Source: Tenacibaculum larymnensis | GTDB lineage: Bacteria; Bacteroidota; Bacteroidia; Flavobacteriales; Flavobacteriaceae | Length of the DNA stretch: 64,000 nucleotides | Direction of reading: 5' to 3' | Assembly (NCBI RefSeq): GCF_028829235.1 | Contig: NZ_JAIWJY010000005.1 | Coordinates: forward strand, 186,001 to 250,000 | In this document: positions 17,853 through 26,646 of the stretch, piece by piece | Numbering within the stretch: position 1 is the first letter of the stretch | How the letters are laid out: each line of letters starts with the position of its first letter | Notes under the pieces: model-generated | Databases searched by the model: none | What the model was told of the DNA's origin: nothing | Seen by the model: only the letters and a program-made list of their open reading frames with translations | Program-made: the position numbers and the translations under genes

Positions 17853-18326
17853 ATGAAAAAAATCATAGCTCTTTTTATTACTGTCTTCACAATAATGGCT
17901 TTTAACACAAATGATAGTGCCACGTATAAATGTATGATTCAAATGAAAAATTATACTGGTGAAGGTGCTTACATCGCTATTTCTTTATTAAACCCAACTG
18001 GAGAATACGAAAAAACATTGTACGTTCAAGGTGATGATGATGAATGGTATTCTGACATTACCGAATGGTGGAAGTTCCAAGGAAAAGTTCGCACAGATAT
18101 TGACGCTATCACAGGAGCGACCATTAGCGGAGGTAATCGAGCTATTACCGTATTAAAAATTGACAATGATAAAATTGACAATGGGTATAAAATTAGATTT
18201 GAATCGGCTGTTGAAGATCAGGAATACTACAAAAATGACGTAGAATTTGAACTCACTACCGAAAACCTTAAAGGTAAATTTGAAGGAAATGGGTTTATTC
18301 GTTACATCCGCTTAATGCCTCAATAA
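17853..18326 (+). CDS. DUF2271 exported protein with flavinylation-like motif
   Basis: A 157-aa protein with a signal peptide (about residues 1-19). The DUF2271 core contains 'WWKFQGKVR' and then D84-A-I-T87-G-A-T90. D-x-x-[ST]-G-A-[TS] is the sequence at which ApbE attaches FMN covalently through the last Thr/Ser in FMN-binding domains. I therefore infer that Thr90 may carry FMN in the periplasm. It lies 28 bp upstream of a PepSY-flavodoxin-reductase fusion, a plausible electron donor. Together they could reduce ferric iron or heme delivered by the receptors upstream. No apbE gene is in the window. Confidence 0.75.
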   Translation: MKKIIALFITVFTIMAFNTNDSATYKCMIQMKNYTGEGAYIAISLLNPTGEYEKTLYVQGDDDEWYSDITEWWKFQGKVRTDIDAITGATISGGNRAITVLKIDNDKIDNGYKIRFESAVEDQEYYKNDVEFELTTENLKGKFEGNGFIRYIRLMPQ

Positions 18327-18354
18327 TTTTACTAAATAGAAATAGCTAACAAAA

Positions 18355-20532
18355 ATGACCACTTCTATATGGAGATATAGCCACTTAACTTTGGCTATAT
18401 CTTCTTTCCTTTTCGTACTCGTTGCTGCCGTTACAGGTATTGTTTTATCTTTTGAACCTATCTCAAAACAGCTTTCAGACTACAGTATTTCTAATACTGA
18501 AGAAATTACACTTGCTCAAACAATTTCTGAACTACAAAAACAATACGACGAAATAATTTCTATCACTATTGATGAGAATGATTTTGTAACAGCTTCGGTA
18601 GTTACCAAAGAAGGAAAAAGTGACACATTTTATGTAAATCCAACTACAGGAGAAAAATTAGGTAGTATTGAAAAAAAGAAACCTATTTTTCAGTTTGCTA
18701 CTAGCTTACACAGATCTTTATTTTTAAAATCTACAGGAAGATTTATCGTTGGCTTTATTTCATTTTTACTTTGTTTAATTGCGGTAACTGGACTCGTACT
18801 AATTGCTAAACGACAAGGTGGATTCAAACAACTTTTTTCTAAAATTGTAAAAGAAAATTTTGAACAGTATTATCATATTATAATTGGTAGGTATACACTT
18901 ATTCCTATTATCATCATCACGCTAACGGGGATGTATTTATCGCTAGATAGATTTTCAGTTTTACCCAAAGAAAAAATTAATCACTCTTATAATTTTCCTT
19001 CAGCTTCTTCTAACAAAAAAATAGCAGTTGCTGATTTCCCTACATTTAAAAACACCTCTCTAAACGAAGTAAAAAGTGTAGAATTCCCTTTTTCTGAAGA
19101 TGAAGAAGATTACTTTTTTATGAAACTTAATGATAGTGAAGTACTAATTCACCAATATACAGGGAACATAATCAGTAAAGAGAATCTTTCGTTAACCAGC
19201 ATACTTTTAAACTGGAGCTTGTTATTACACACAGGAAATGGAACAATTATTTGGTCAATAGTATTGTTACTTTCTTCAATATCTATCCTATTCTTTATCT
19301 ATTCAGGATTTTCGATGACCTTAAAAAGAACACAGAAAAGTTCACTACCTAAAAATAAAACTAGTAAAGACAAGGCTGAAATTATCATTTTAATAGGTTC
19401 AGAAACAAACAACACCTACCCTTTTGCTTCTTCTTTATTCAATGCTCTAATTAAAAACGGAAAAACTGTTTTCATCGACATCTTAAATAATTACACTTCA
19501 TATAAAAGTGCCAAACATCTAATCATATTAACCTCAACTTACGGAGAAGGTGAAGCCCCTTCTAATGCTACTAAATTTATACAACTTGTTCAGCAAACAA
19601 CTACTACAAACCCAATAAACTATTCAATAGTTGGTTTTGGTTCAAGAGCTTACCCCAATTTTTGTCAATTCGCTATTGATATAGATAATAAACTACAACA
19701 ACTTTCAAATTTTAAAGTTCTTTTACCTGTTTATAAAATTAACAACCAATCGTTTCAAGACTTTAAAACCTGGTGGCACCAATGGAGTAAAAAAACTGGA
19801 ATACAATTTCAACTAACACAAGAGGTTAAAAAACTTAAGAAACAACAAATATTTACAACTGTTTCTAAAACTGAATTAAACAACGACGATTCTTTTTTAG
19901 TTCGTTTACAACCAACCAAAAAGCTACGCTTTAACTCAGGTGATTTACTCGCTATTACTCCCAAAAAAGATAATATTGAACGTTTATATTCTGTCGGAAA
20001 AATAGATAACGACATTATACTAAGCATAAAAAAACATGAACTCGGTGTGTGCTCTAATCTACTTTATCAATTAGAAGAAAACGAACCGCTTCAAGCAAAT
20101 ATCAAACAAAATAAAGATTTCTATTTTCCAAAAAAGAACAAAGAAGTAATCTTAATTGCTAATGGAACAGGTATCGCTCCATTTTTAGGAATGTTACAAC
20201 ATAAAAATGGCACAAAAGCGCATTTATTCTGGGGAGGAAGAACTAAAGAATCATTAAAAATATATACTCCTTTGTTAAAAAACATAGAACAAAACGATAT
20301 TCATATTGCATACTCTCAAGAGCAACATAAAGAATATGTTCAGGACTTGTTATTAAAGAAAGAAACTACTGTTTCTTCTGTTCTGCAAAATGGTGGAACT
20401 ATAATGATTTGTGGCTCTATTAAAATGCTAAAAGGTGTTGAGAATGCATTAGAACAAATCACTTCAAAAAGACTAAACACTTCTTTAAATCACTTCAAAA
20501 AGAATAATCAAATTAAAACAGATTGTTATTAA
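18355..20532 (+). CDS. PepSY-TM / flavodoxin / ferredoxin-NADP-reductase-type fusion (transmembrane flavin reductase)
   Basis: A 725-aa fusion. The N-terminal half (1-325) is a PepSY_TM module with hydrophobic helices at about 12-32, 130-150, 178-200 and 285-312. It has histidines in or near helices ('SLHRSL', 'LLHTGNG') that could bind heme. Residues about 340-470 are flavodoxin-like ('LIGSETNN', 'TSTYGEGEAPSNA'), and 490-725 are an FNR-type reductase ('LYSVGK', 'LIANGTGIAPFLGML', 'FWGGRTKES', 'MICGSIKML'). It should move electrons from NADPH across the inner membrane; the substrate is probably iron or the adjacent DUF2271 flavoprotein. Last gene of the iron operon. Confidence 0.88.
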   Translation: MTTSIWRYSHLTLAISSFLFVLVAAVTGIVLSFEPISKQLSDYSISNTEEITLAQTISELQKQYDEIISITIDENDFVTASVVTKEGKSDTFYVNPTTGEKLGSIEKKKPIFQFATSLHRSLFLKSTGRFIVGFISFLLCLIAVTGLVLIAKRQGGFKQLFSKIVKENFEQYYHIIIGRYTLIPIIIITLTGMYLSLDRFSVLPKEKINHSYNFPSASSNKKIAVADFPTFKNTSLNEVKSVEFPFSEDEEDYFFMKLNDSEVLIHQYTGNIISKENLSLTSILLNWSLLLHTGNGTIIWSIVLLLSSISILFFIYSGFSMTLKRTQKSSLPKNKTSKDKAEIIILIGSETNNTYPFASSLFNALIKNGKTVFIDILNNYTSYKSAKHLIILTSTYGEGEAPSNATKFIQLVQQTTTTNPINYSIVGFGSRAYPNFCQFAIDIDNKLQQLSNFKVLLPVYKINNQSFQDFKTWWHQWSKKTGIQFQLTQEVKKLKKQQIFTTVSKTELNNDDSFLVRLQPTKKLRFNSGDLLAITPKKDNIERLYSVGKIDNDIILSIKKHELGVCSNLLYQLEENEPLQANIKQNKDFYFPKKNKEVILIANGTGIAPFLGMLQHKNGTKAHLFWGGRTKESLKIYTPLLKNIEQNDIHIAYSQEQHKEYVQDLLLKKETTVSSVLQNGGTIMICGSIKMLKGVENALEQITSKRLNTSLNHFKKNNQIKTDCY

Positions 20533-20691
20533 TAAGATAAAAGAACCACCTTATTATTATAAAGGAATTAAGATATAAATGTTCTTTGATTAATAAATTG
20601 TTAGATAAATCTGTTTCACCCAAACCACCTTTCTCATTTACCCTATATACTTTTCTCTAACGGCTAAATATTAAAATCCGAAGACAAAACA

Positions 20692-20727
20692 ACGAATTCT
20701 AATTTATCCGCTACGAATTCTAATTTA
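20692..20727 (+). promoter_or_regulatory. direct-repeat operator, candidate LytTR binding site
   Basis: ACGAATTCTAATTTA occurs twice without mismatch, at 20692-20706 and 20713-20727. The starts are 21 bp apart (two helical turns) and the pair ends 26 bp before the -7 box at 20754. LytTR-domain regulators bind pairs of direct repeats with this spacing next to the -35 region, and a LytTR regulator is encoded at 24305-25054. Confidence 0.65.
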
Positions 20728-20753
20728 CTCCAAATTTACCTGTACATCTGTGG

Positions 20754-20761
20754 TAATTTTG
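20754..20761 (+). promoter_or_regulatory. -7 box upstream of the 73-aa gene
   Basis: TAATTTTG, exact TAnnTTTG, 20 bp before the start codon at 20782. No good -33 TTG, which fits an activator-dependent promoter. Confidence 0.55.
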
Positions 20762-20781
20762 ATCATATAAAAACAACAATT

Positions 20782-21003
20782 ATGTGGTCAAACAACAATT
20801 ATTCATCAGTATTAAAAATGTATTTAGAAAAATACACAAGCTTAAAATTACAAATAAACACAAGCGGATTAATCGCTTCTGTTGAAAAACAAGAAAACGG
20901 TCAGTGGATTAACGACCGAAACCTTCCTAACATTTTAAATAAACTATCATCTAGTATGAATTTAGGGAAGGATGTAACCATCATTTTACAACAATATCAA
21001 TAA
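20782..21003 (+). CDS. 73-aa protein of unknown function
   Basis: The product is a 73-aa soluble protein (start MWSNNNYSSVLKMYLEKYTS, end DVTIILQQYQ) with alternating helix and strand character and no signal peptide or cysteine. I do not recognise a family. It is the first gene after the direct-repeat operator and is followed 26 bp later by a lipoprotein gene, so both are likely controlled together by the LytTR system downstream. Confidence 0.65.
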   Translation: MWSNNNYSSVLKMYLEKYTSLKLQINTSGLIASVEKQENGQWINDRNLPNILNKLSSSMNLGKDVTIILQQYQ

Positions 21004-21029
21004 CTATAATAACCTTAAAACAAAAAACT

Positions 21030-22124
21030 ATGAAACAAAACATTTTAAAAGTAGGTACAGTAATGGGATTACTACTACTAATCGGAGTATTTTCAAATTG
21101 TGATAACACAAAGAGTGACAACAAAAACCAAGAACAGGGAAACATTGCTACCATTGAGGAAACTATTGAAAAACCAGCTGTGGAATACAGAAAACCTGTG
21201 GTGTTTATTACAGGAAACGACAAAGGAAACAGTCATTTTTACGATAGTGCCAGAGTATATTTCAAAGAAAAAAACTATGAAATAATAAACGGTAAATATT
21301 CTGTAGAAGAAATTATTTCTTGGATGAACAACAATGCTAATGAAAACCCATACGGAGAAGTTCATATTGTAAACAACAACAATCCGTTCAAAGCAATGAA
21401 TTTAGAAACAGTAATTAAAGGAGATAAAGTAACTGCTGAAACTTTGCAAAAAACAATAAATAGAGGTTCATTACCTTCAGTAAAAAGTGAAGCAATTACA
21501 GATGATACTAGAATTATTTTTCATAGCAATCAATTGGCTGAAAACACTGATTTAGTAAACACATTAAAAAGTGCTTTTATAACTGAAGAAAAAATTCCAC
21601 AAGTAGTTGCTTCTCCTTACTACAATGTTTTTGGAGGTGAGTTTTCTAATCATTATTTAGCACAACCATACTATGTGTTTTACCCAACAGCAAATTCACC
21701 TGGTAAAGTAGATTTATCAAAAGAAATTGCTAAAAAATATCCAGAAGAAAAAGAAATTTCTTGGTACGATGCTTTAAATAATGAAAAAGAACGTTATGTG
21801 GGAGAACCGTATACAATTCAGTATACTATTCCTGTAAACCTGGAATTGGATTACCATAACTCTGATAATGAAATTCCTCAATTTGTAATGCAAGAAGAAA
21901 TTATGGATTTTATTGCCAGTGAGGAAGCATTAATGAAAGAGGTAGAAAAAACAAATATTCCTGTAGAAAAATTTAGATGGACCTACACTGTAAAAAACAG
22001 TCAGTTAATTATAAAAGGTAAAGCTTCTGCTCTATGTGTTTTAAAACCTTTAACTAAACCATACGGAGAATTAGAACACGTAAAACCAGATACCAATAAT
22101 AAACGTTTATACGCTATGAAATAA
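21030..22124 (+). CDS. lipoprotein of unknown function, LytTR-system target candidate
   Basis: A 364-aa exported lipoprotein: signal with lipobox 'GVFSNC' (Cys near residue 25), then an acidic linker rich in Asn, Asp and Gln. The mature part begins with a Rossmann-like strand-helix unit, 'PVVFITGNDKGNSHFYDSARVYF', shown by its key residues, and continues with 'GEVHIVNNNNPF'. That unit recalls the core of caspase/CHAT-like folds, but no His-Cys pair can be fixed, so I leave it unnamed. It ends with a possible strand-rich domain. It shares the promoter at 20754 with the 73-aa gene. Confidence 0.7.
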   Translation: MKQNILKVGTVMGLLLLIGVFSNCDNTKSDNKNQEQGNIATIEETIEKPAVEYRKPVVFITGNDKGNSHFYDSARVYFKEKNYEIINGKYSVEEIISWMNNNANENPYGEVHIVNNNNPFKAMNLETVIKGDKVTAETLQKTINRGSLPSVKSEAITDDTRIIFHSNQLAENTDLVNTLKSAFITEEKIPQVVASPYYNVFGGEFSNHYLAQPYYVFYPTANSPGKVDLSKEIAKKYPEEKEISWYDALNNEKERYVGEPYTIQYTIPVNLELDYHNSDNEIPQFVMQEEIMDFIASEEALMKEVEKTNIPVEKFRWTYTVKNSQLIIKGKASALCVLKPLTKPYGELEHVKPDTNNKRLYAMK

Positions 22125-22140
22125 CTAATAATTGTTGAAC

Positions 22141-22216
22141 AAACGTCATTACGAACTTAGGAGAACCTCATAATAAAAGTAATTGCTTCAACCATTCCCC
22201 TTTCGTAATGACGTTT
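22141..22216. repeat. 76-bp palindromic repeat element with 15-bp terminal inverted repeats
   Basis: The left end AAACGTCATTACGAA is the exact reverse complement of the right end TTCGTAATGACGTTT. The same ACGTCATTACGAA sequence heads the dispersed repeats at 43.5-48 kb and 62.3 kb. It fills the gap between the lipoprotein and kinase genes and covers the ATG at 22208. Confidence 0.75.
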
Positions 22217-22224
22217 TATTTAAG

Positions 22225-22232
22225 TATTTTTG
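22225..22232 (+). promoter_or_regulatory. -7 box of the sensor-kinase operon
   Basis: TATTTTTG, exact TAnnTTTG. Transcription would start near 22238, which excludes the upstream ATGs at 22208 and 22235 as start codons. Confidence 0.5.
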
Positions 22233-22270
22233 TTATGATGAAAATGCAACACTATACTACAAAAACAGCT

Positions 22271-24301
22271 ATGAGAAACAGTTTTGTATTGAGTATTAAA
22301 AAATACTCAATACAAAACTTTGTTTTTTTATTACTCTGTTGTTTTTTTAATGGATCCATAAATGTTTCTGCTCAAAATCAACCTTTAAAAACTTATACTA
22401 AAAATAACGGATTACCTAGTTTACATATAAATAGTGGTGCTCAAGACAAAACTGGCTATATATGGCTTGCTTCTAATAACGGATTAATTCGGTTCAACGG
22501 AAATAAGTTTACGACTTTTACTACTAAAAATGGGCTTCTATCAAACAATATCAATACCATTGCTACAAAAGGAAATACTGTTTTTATTGGTACTGATAAA
22601 GGTTTAAGTATAAAAAGCCATCGCGGATTCACTAATTTAGAACGTAACAATGTTAACTGTATTCTAACCGCTAAAAACCATACTTTTTTAGGTACTAAAA
22701 AAGGAATTTTTAGAGTTCGTGAAGATTACCTCTCTCCTCTTCGTACCAACTTTCAAATTGACCTAAATCAGATAAACGATATATTATTTGATGGAAAGTT
22801 TTACTGGATAGCCACAAATAAATCTTTATGGAAACTAGACAAGCTTATCAATCCTGAAATTTTAAAAAGAATTGATGTAAACAATTACACTTCCATTTTA
22901 ATTAATGGAAAAACAATCATTGCAACCACCTATAATAATGGCATTAAGTTTATTAAGGGTAATGAAATAGAAACACAAACCATCTCAGCACAAAATGTAA
23001 CCGAGATAAAAAAAATTAATAATCAATTTTGGATTGTTTCAGAAAGTGAAGGTATTGAAGTACTCGATGCTAATTTTAATTTTGTTAAAAACATTAATAA
23101 ATACAATACCTTAACAACTAATAAAATCACCAGTGTTTTTCAAGATGATAAAAATAACACATGGATTTCTACAAAAGATAAAGGAGTTTACTTTATTAAA
23201 AACGATAAAGTCATACAAAAGAAGCCAACCATTTCTTTTGAAAGTATTGAAGTTGTTTTTACTCCATTAGATAGTATTAACATAAATAACTACAACAAAA
23301 CTTTACAATTACCTGCTGATAAAAACCATATTTCTTTTTATTATAAGACGATTGACATTAATAACTCAAATAATTTAGAATATCGCTACACTCTTAATGG
23401 CAAAAAAAGCCCTTGGAGTACTAAAAGTGCTATTGATTTGGCTTATTTATCGCCAGGAAACTATACCTTTTCTACTCAATCAAGAATAGGAAAAACAGAA
23501 AGCACTCCTATTGAGTTTATTTTTTTTATCGATACGCCTATCTATAAGAAAAATTGGTTCATTTGGTCTGTTGTTGGATTAGTCTGTTTAATTTTAGCAC
23601 TTATTATTTGGTCTTATATTCGAAGAATTCAGACCAAAAACAAAGCAAAAGTTGCAAAACTAGAGTTAGAGAACCATTTGATTTCTTTAGAACAAAAAGC
23701 CTTGCAACTACAAATGAATCCGCATTTTATTTTTAATGTTTTAAACGGAATTAAAGCTTTAGGAAACTCAGGGAAGTCTGCTGAATTAAATACTACCATT
23801 AGTAAGTTTGCTACACTTTTACGTGGTGTTTTACATAATTCTAGACAAGAAGAAATTAGCTTAGCTGAAGAAATTACTATACTTAAAAACTATATTGAAT
23901 TAGAACAACAGATAAACTCTAACACGTTTGAATATTCTATAACTACAAATCTTACCATAGATTCTGAAGAAATTTTAATTCCACCAATGCTTATACAGCC
24001 TTTTGTTGAAAACAGTATAAAACATGGAATCTCATCTGTTGAAAATGGAAAAATTATGATTGATTTTTCTATAAAGAGCAACCTTTTACATTGTGAAATA
24101 GTAGACAATGGTATAGGAATTCATCAATCAAAAGAACTCAAAAAAACAAGCTCACATAAATCAGTAGCATTAAAAGTTACACAAGAGCGAATTCAAAATT
24201 TATCAAACAAAAGTACTTTTTCTATTAGTGAAATACGTGAAGAAGGTAAAGTAACAGGAACTAAAGTACTATTTAAAATTCCTTTAAAAACTGATTTTTA
24301 A
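22271..24301 (+). CDS. membrane sensor histidine kinase, LytS/Y_Y_Y type
   Basis: With the start at 22271 the protein has 676 aa and a regular signal peptide (basic N-region, 'FVFLLLCCFF' core, cleavage near 'NVSAQ'). The frame is open to an ATG at 22208, but that codon lies inside a palindromic repeat and before the predicted promoter. Domains: two-component-regulator propeller repeats ('GLPSLHINSGAQDKTGYIWLA', key residues GLPS and IWLA), Y_Y_Y domain before a transmembrane helix at 'WFIWSVVGLVCLILALIIW', then a His_kinase domain with 'LQMNPHFIFNVLN' (phosphoacceptor His) and an ATPase with 'QPFVENSIKHG' and 'DNGIGI'. It phosphorylates the LytTR regulator encoded 3 bp downstream. Confidence 0.9.
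   Translation: MRNSFVLSIKKYSIQNFVFLLLCCFFNGSINVSAQNQPLKTYTKNNGLPSLHINSGAQDKTGYIWLASNNGLIRFNGNKFTTFTTKNGLLSNNINTIATKGNTVFIGTDKGLSIKSHRGFTNLERNNVNCILTAKNHTFLGTKKGIFRVREDYLSPLRTNFQIDLNQINDILFDGKFYWIATNKSLWKLDKLINPEILKRIDVNNYTSILINGKTIIATTYNNGIKFIKGNEIETQTISAQNVTEIKKINNQFWIVSESEGIEVLDANFNFVKNINKYNTLTTNKITSVFQDDKNNTWISTKDKGVYFIKNDKVIQKKPTISFESIEVVFTPLDSININNYNKTLQLPADKNHISFYYKTIDINNSNNLEYRYTLNGKKSPWSTKSAIDLAYLSPGNYTFSTQSRIGKTESTPIEFIFFIDTPIYKKNWFIWSVVGLVCLILALIIWSYIRRIQTKNKAKVAKLELENHLISLEQKALQLQMNPHFIFNVLNGIKALGNSGKSAELNTTISKFATLLRGVLHNSRQEEISLAEEITILKNYIELEQQINSNTFEYSITTNLTIDSEEILIPPMLIQPFVENSIKHGISSVENGKIMIDFSIKSNLLHCEIVDNGIGIHQSKELKKTSSHKSVALKVTQERIQNLSNKSTFSISEIREEGKVTGTKVLFKIPLKTDF
22280..22319 (+). 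other. perfect 18-bp hairpin over the kinase signal-peptide codons
   Basis: AGTTTTGTATTGAGTATT is followed by a 4-base loop and its exact complement. It starts 9 bp after the chosen ATG, so it would form at the 5' end of the kinase mRNA and could limit translation. Confidence 0.6.
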
Positions 24302-24304
24302 AAC

Positions 24305-25054
24305 ATGAAAAAACTTTCTGCAATTTTAGTAGATGATATGCCTACAGCATTGGAAATGCTACAAAACGATCTTACTCAATTTCATCCAGAAATTGAAATC
24401 ATTGGCACTGCTAAAAGTGTGGTTGAAGCATCAAAAGCTTTACGAAAACAACAACCAGATATTTTATTTTTAGATATTATGTTAGGGGATGGTACAGGTT
24501 TCGATATTTTAGAAATTCACCCAAACTTAACTTCAAAAATTATTTTTGTTACAGCAAGCGACGAGTATGCTATTAAAGCTTTTAAATTTGCTGCTATTGA
24601 TTATGTGCTAAAACCATATTCTAATGAAGATTTAGCAAACGCTATTAATAAGGCTAAAGATCAAATTAAACCCGATAAAGAGCAATTAACAGTACTACAA
24701 CAATCTATTACAAAACCAAATCAACGTCCTAAAAAGATATCTTTAAACACTTCTGACAAGATAATGGTGGTAAATTTAGATGATATTGTTCGTTGTCAAT
24801 CTGATAATAATTACACGGAGTTTTTTATGAATGATGGTCAAAAAATATTGGTTGGAAAAACTTTAAAACACTTTGCCGACATGTTAAAGGAATATGATTT
24901 CTTACGAGTACACCAAAGCCATCTTATTAATATTCAATTCATTAAAGAATTCATAAAATCTGATGGAGGATATTTAGTTTTAAAAAACAAAACAACGGTT
25001 CCTGTTTCTGTTCGTAAAAAAAATGAAGTTATTAACGTTTTAGAAAAAATGTAA
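24305..25054 (+). CDS. LytTR-family response regulator
   Basis: A 249-aa regulator: receiver domain (1-120) with acidic pocket 'LVDD' and phosphoacceptor Asp57 in 'LFLDIML', conserved Thr in 'VTASD' and Lys in 'LKPYS'; then a LytTR DNA-binding domain (about 145-245) with 'IVRCQSDNNYTEFF' and 'FLRVHQSHLIN'. It is encoded directly after its kinase and should bind paired direct repeats. A matching pair exists at 20692-20727, upstream of the 73-aa and lipoprotein genes. Confidence 0.94.
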   Translation: MKKLSAILVDDMPTALEMLQNDLTQFHPEIEIIGTAKSVVEASKALRKQQPDILFLDIMLGDGTGFDILEIHPNLTSKIIFVTASDEYAIKAFKFAAIDYVLKPYSNEDLANAINKAKDQIKPDKEQLTVLQQSITKPNQRPKKISLNTSDKIMVVNLDDIVRCQSDNNYTEFFMNDGQKILVGKTLKHFADMLKEYDFLRVHQSHLINIQFIKEFIKSDGGYLVLKNKTTVPVSVRKKNEVINVLEKM

Positions 25055-25150
25055 CCACAGTTTTTTCCCTATTTCCTCTGGTTTTTTAACACTTTTGTTA
25101 AAGTTTTATTAATATTTTATTTATCTTAGTGTTTATAAACTAAAAAAATT

Positions 25151-25708
25151 ATGGTTGCATTTAAACCGGAAAAAGGTAGGTTATTAATTGCTGAACCAGC
25201 AATTTTAAATGATAGTTCTTTTAAACGAACTATTGTTTTACTTACTGAACATAATGAAAAAAGTTCGGTAGGTTTTATTTTAAACAGACCTTTAAACCAT
25301 GTACTCAGCGATTTAGTTCCTGAGATAGACTGTGATTTTACAGTATATCAGGGCGGACCCGTAGAACAGGATAATTTATATTTTATCCATAAAGTTCCAC
25401 ATTTACTTCCTAACAGTATTGAAGTTGCAAACGGTATTTACTGGGGTGGAAATTTTGATCTTTTAAAAGAGTTATTAAACAATAAACAGTTAAAAGCTAG
25501 TGATATTCGCTTCTTTTTAGGCTATTCTGGCTGGGGGACAAACCAACTAGAAGAAGAACTGTTAATGAACTCTTGGTTTATAGCAGAGAATGACTACGAA
25601 AATATTTTAACTACCAATGACCAAAGCTTTTGGAAAGACAAGTTATTGGAACGAGGTGGTAAGTATAAAATTTGGGCTAACGCTCCTAGCGATATTCAAA
25701 TGAACTAG
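25151..25708 (+). CDS. YqgE/AlgH family protein (UPF0301)
   Basis: A 185-aa protein of the YqgE/AlgH family, recognised by the start 'KGRLLIAEPAILNDSSFKRTIVLLTEHNEKSSVGFILNRPL', quoted here in pieces: 'LLIAEP', 'FKRTIVLL', 'GFILNRPL'. Further family marks are 'QGGPV' and 'RFFLGYSGWG.NQLE'. It is cytosolic and of full length; the function is not established, although AlgH was linked to alginate regulation in Pseudomonas. It stands alone between the regulator gene and a convergent aminotransferase gene. Confidence 0.93.
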   Translation: MVAFKPEKGRLLIAEPAILNDSSFKRTIVLLTEHNEKSSVGFILNRPLNHVLSDLVPEIDCDFTVYQGGPVEQDNLYFIHKVPHLLPNSIEVANGIYWGGNFDLLKELLNNKQLKASDIRFFLGYSGWGTNQLEEELLMNSWFIAENDYENILTTNDQSFWKDKLLERGGKYKIWANAPSDIQMN

Positions 25709-25710
25709 TT

Positions 25711-26541
25711 CTAACTAGTAACTATTGCAAGCTTTAGGCTACTTTTTATTTTATTAGTTATATCTGTTGAAAATTCTTTTTTACGATAATTAGTAACTGA
25801 TTGAATTCCTACAATTGCATTCGTTATAAAAACTTCGTCTGCTTTTTGGATTTCAAAAGGGGAGATAGTTGTTTCTTCTATTGTATATTCTGGGTGTTTT
25901 TCTATAATTTCAATTACTTTTTTTCTGATAATTCCCTTAATACATCCTTCTGTTAAAGCTGGAGTTTTTATTGTATTTCCTTTTACTATAAAAATATTTC
26001 CATTAATAGCCTCAACAACTCCTTTGCGTTCATTTAGTAAAATACAGTTATCTAAATCGTTTTCTTCAGCAAAAACAGCTGCTAAAGTATTCAGCATTCT
26101 GTTGGTTGTTTTTATTGTTGAAAGCAAACCTGAATAATTATAAAAATCTTTAAAAACATCCATTCTATAGGTCTCTTTTTCTACATTTTCTAAAGGAGTT
26201 CCTTCAATAATATAATCTATCTCGTTTGTAACAGGCGCATACAAACCTCCGTCTTTTCTAAAAACAGTTAATCGCACTCTGTAAGTAGAAGATTCTGGTA
26301 ACTCTTTAGTTACCTTAAGAATTTCCTCTTGTAAAAATTCAAGAGTAAACTTCATTGGTATTTTCATACGAAGCATTCGCATTGATGCCATTAACCTAAA
26401 ATAATGGTCTTCTACAAAAACAACTTTACCATTTAATACTTTAATTGTTTCAAAAATAGCATCGCCATACTTAAAAGCTCTATTCTTTGTTGAAATTTGT
26501 ACTTCGCTATCAGAAATTAAAGTTCCATTAAAGTTTACCAT
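25711..26541 (-). CDS. class IV PLP aminotransferase/lyase (PabC/Dat/IlvE-like)
   Basis: A 276-aa fold-type IV PLP enzyme. Visible marks are 'KYGDAIFETIKV' near the N terminus, the lysine of 'TIKTTNRML' as probable Schiff-base residue, 'DNCILLNERKGVVEAINGNIF' (key residues E and N-GNIF) and 'TPALTEGCIKGIIR'. Members include aminodeoxychorismate lyase, D-alanine and branched-chain aminotransferases, which cannot be separated safely by eye; the short length and aromatic-free pocket argue mildly for the first two. It is followed in the opposite direction by the YqgE gene with only 2 bp between stop codons. Confidence 0.85.
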   Translation of the reverse strand: MVNFNGTLISDSEVQISTKNRAFKYGDAIFETIKVLNGKVVFVEDHYFRLMASMRMLRMKIPMKFTLEFLQEEILKVTKELPESSTYRVRLTVFRKDGGLYAPVTNEIDYIIEGTPLENVEKETYRMDVFKDFYNYSGLLSTIKTTNRMLNTLAAVFAEENDLDNCILLNERKGVVEAINGNIFIVKGNTIKTPALTEGCIKGIIRKKVIEIIEKHPEYTIEETTISPFEIQKADEVFITNAIVGIQSVTNYRKKEFSTDITNKIKSSLKLAIVTS

Positions 26542-26595
26542 TTCTTAAAAATTTTAATTGCAAACTTACAATTTAGGTGAGTATTAGCCACAAAA

Positions 26596-26619
26596 AAACT
26601 CGACAAAATTGTCGAGTTT
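26596..26619 (-). terminator. terminator of the START-like gene
   Basis: AAACTCGACA / TGTCGAGTTT stem with 4-base loop; on the minus strand it is followed by seven T. Confidence 0.8.
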
Positions 26620-26646
26620 ATCTTTTAGTTCTTTTCTCCTTGTTTG

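Noticed and set aside
25055..25110. Terminator after the LytTR regulator gene
   Set aside because: Only a 5-bp stem (AACCA/TGGTT) with a 20-odd base loop; too weak to call.
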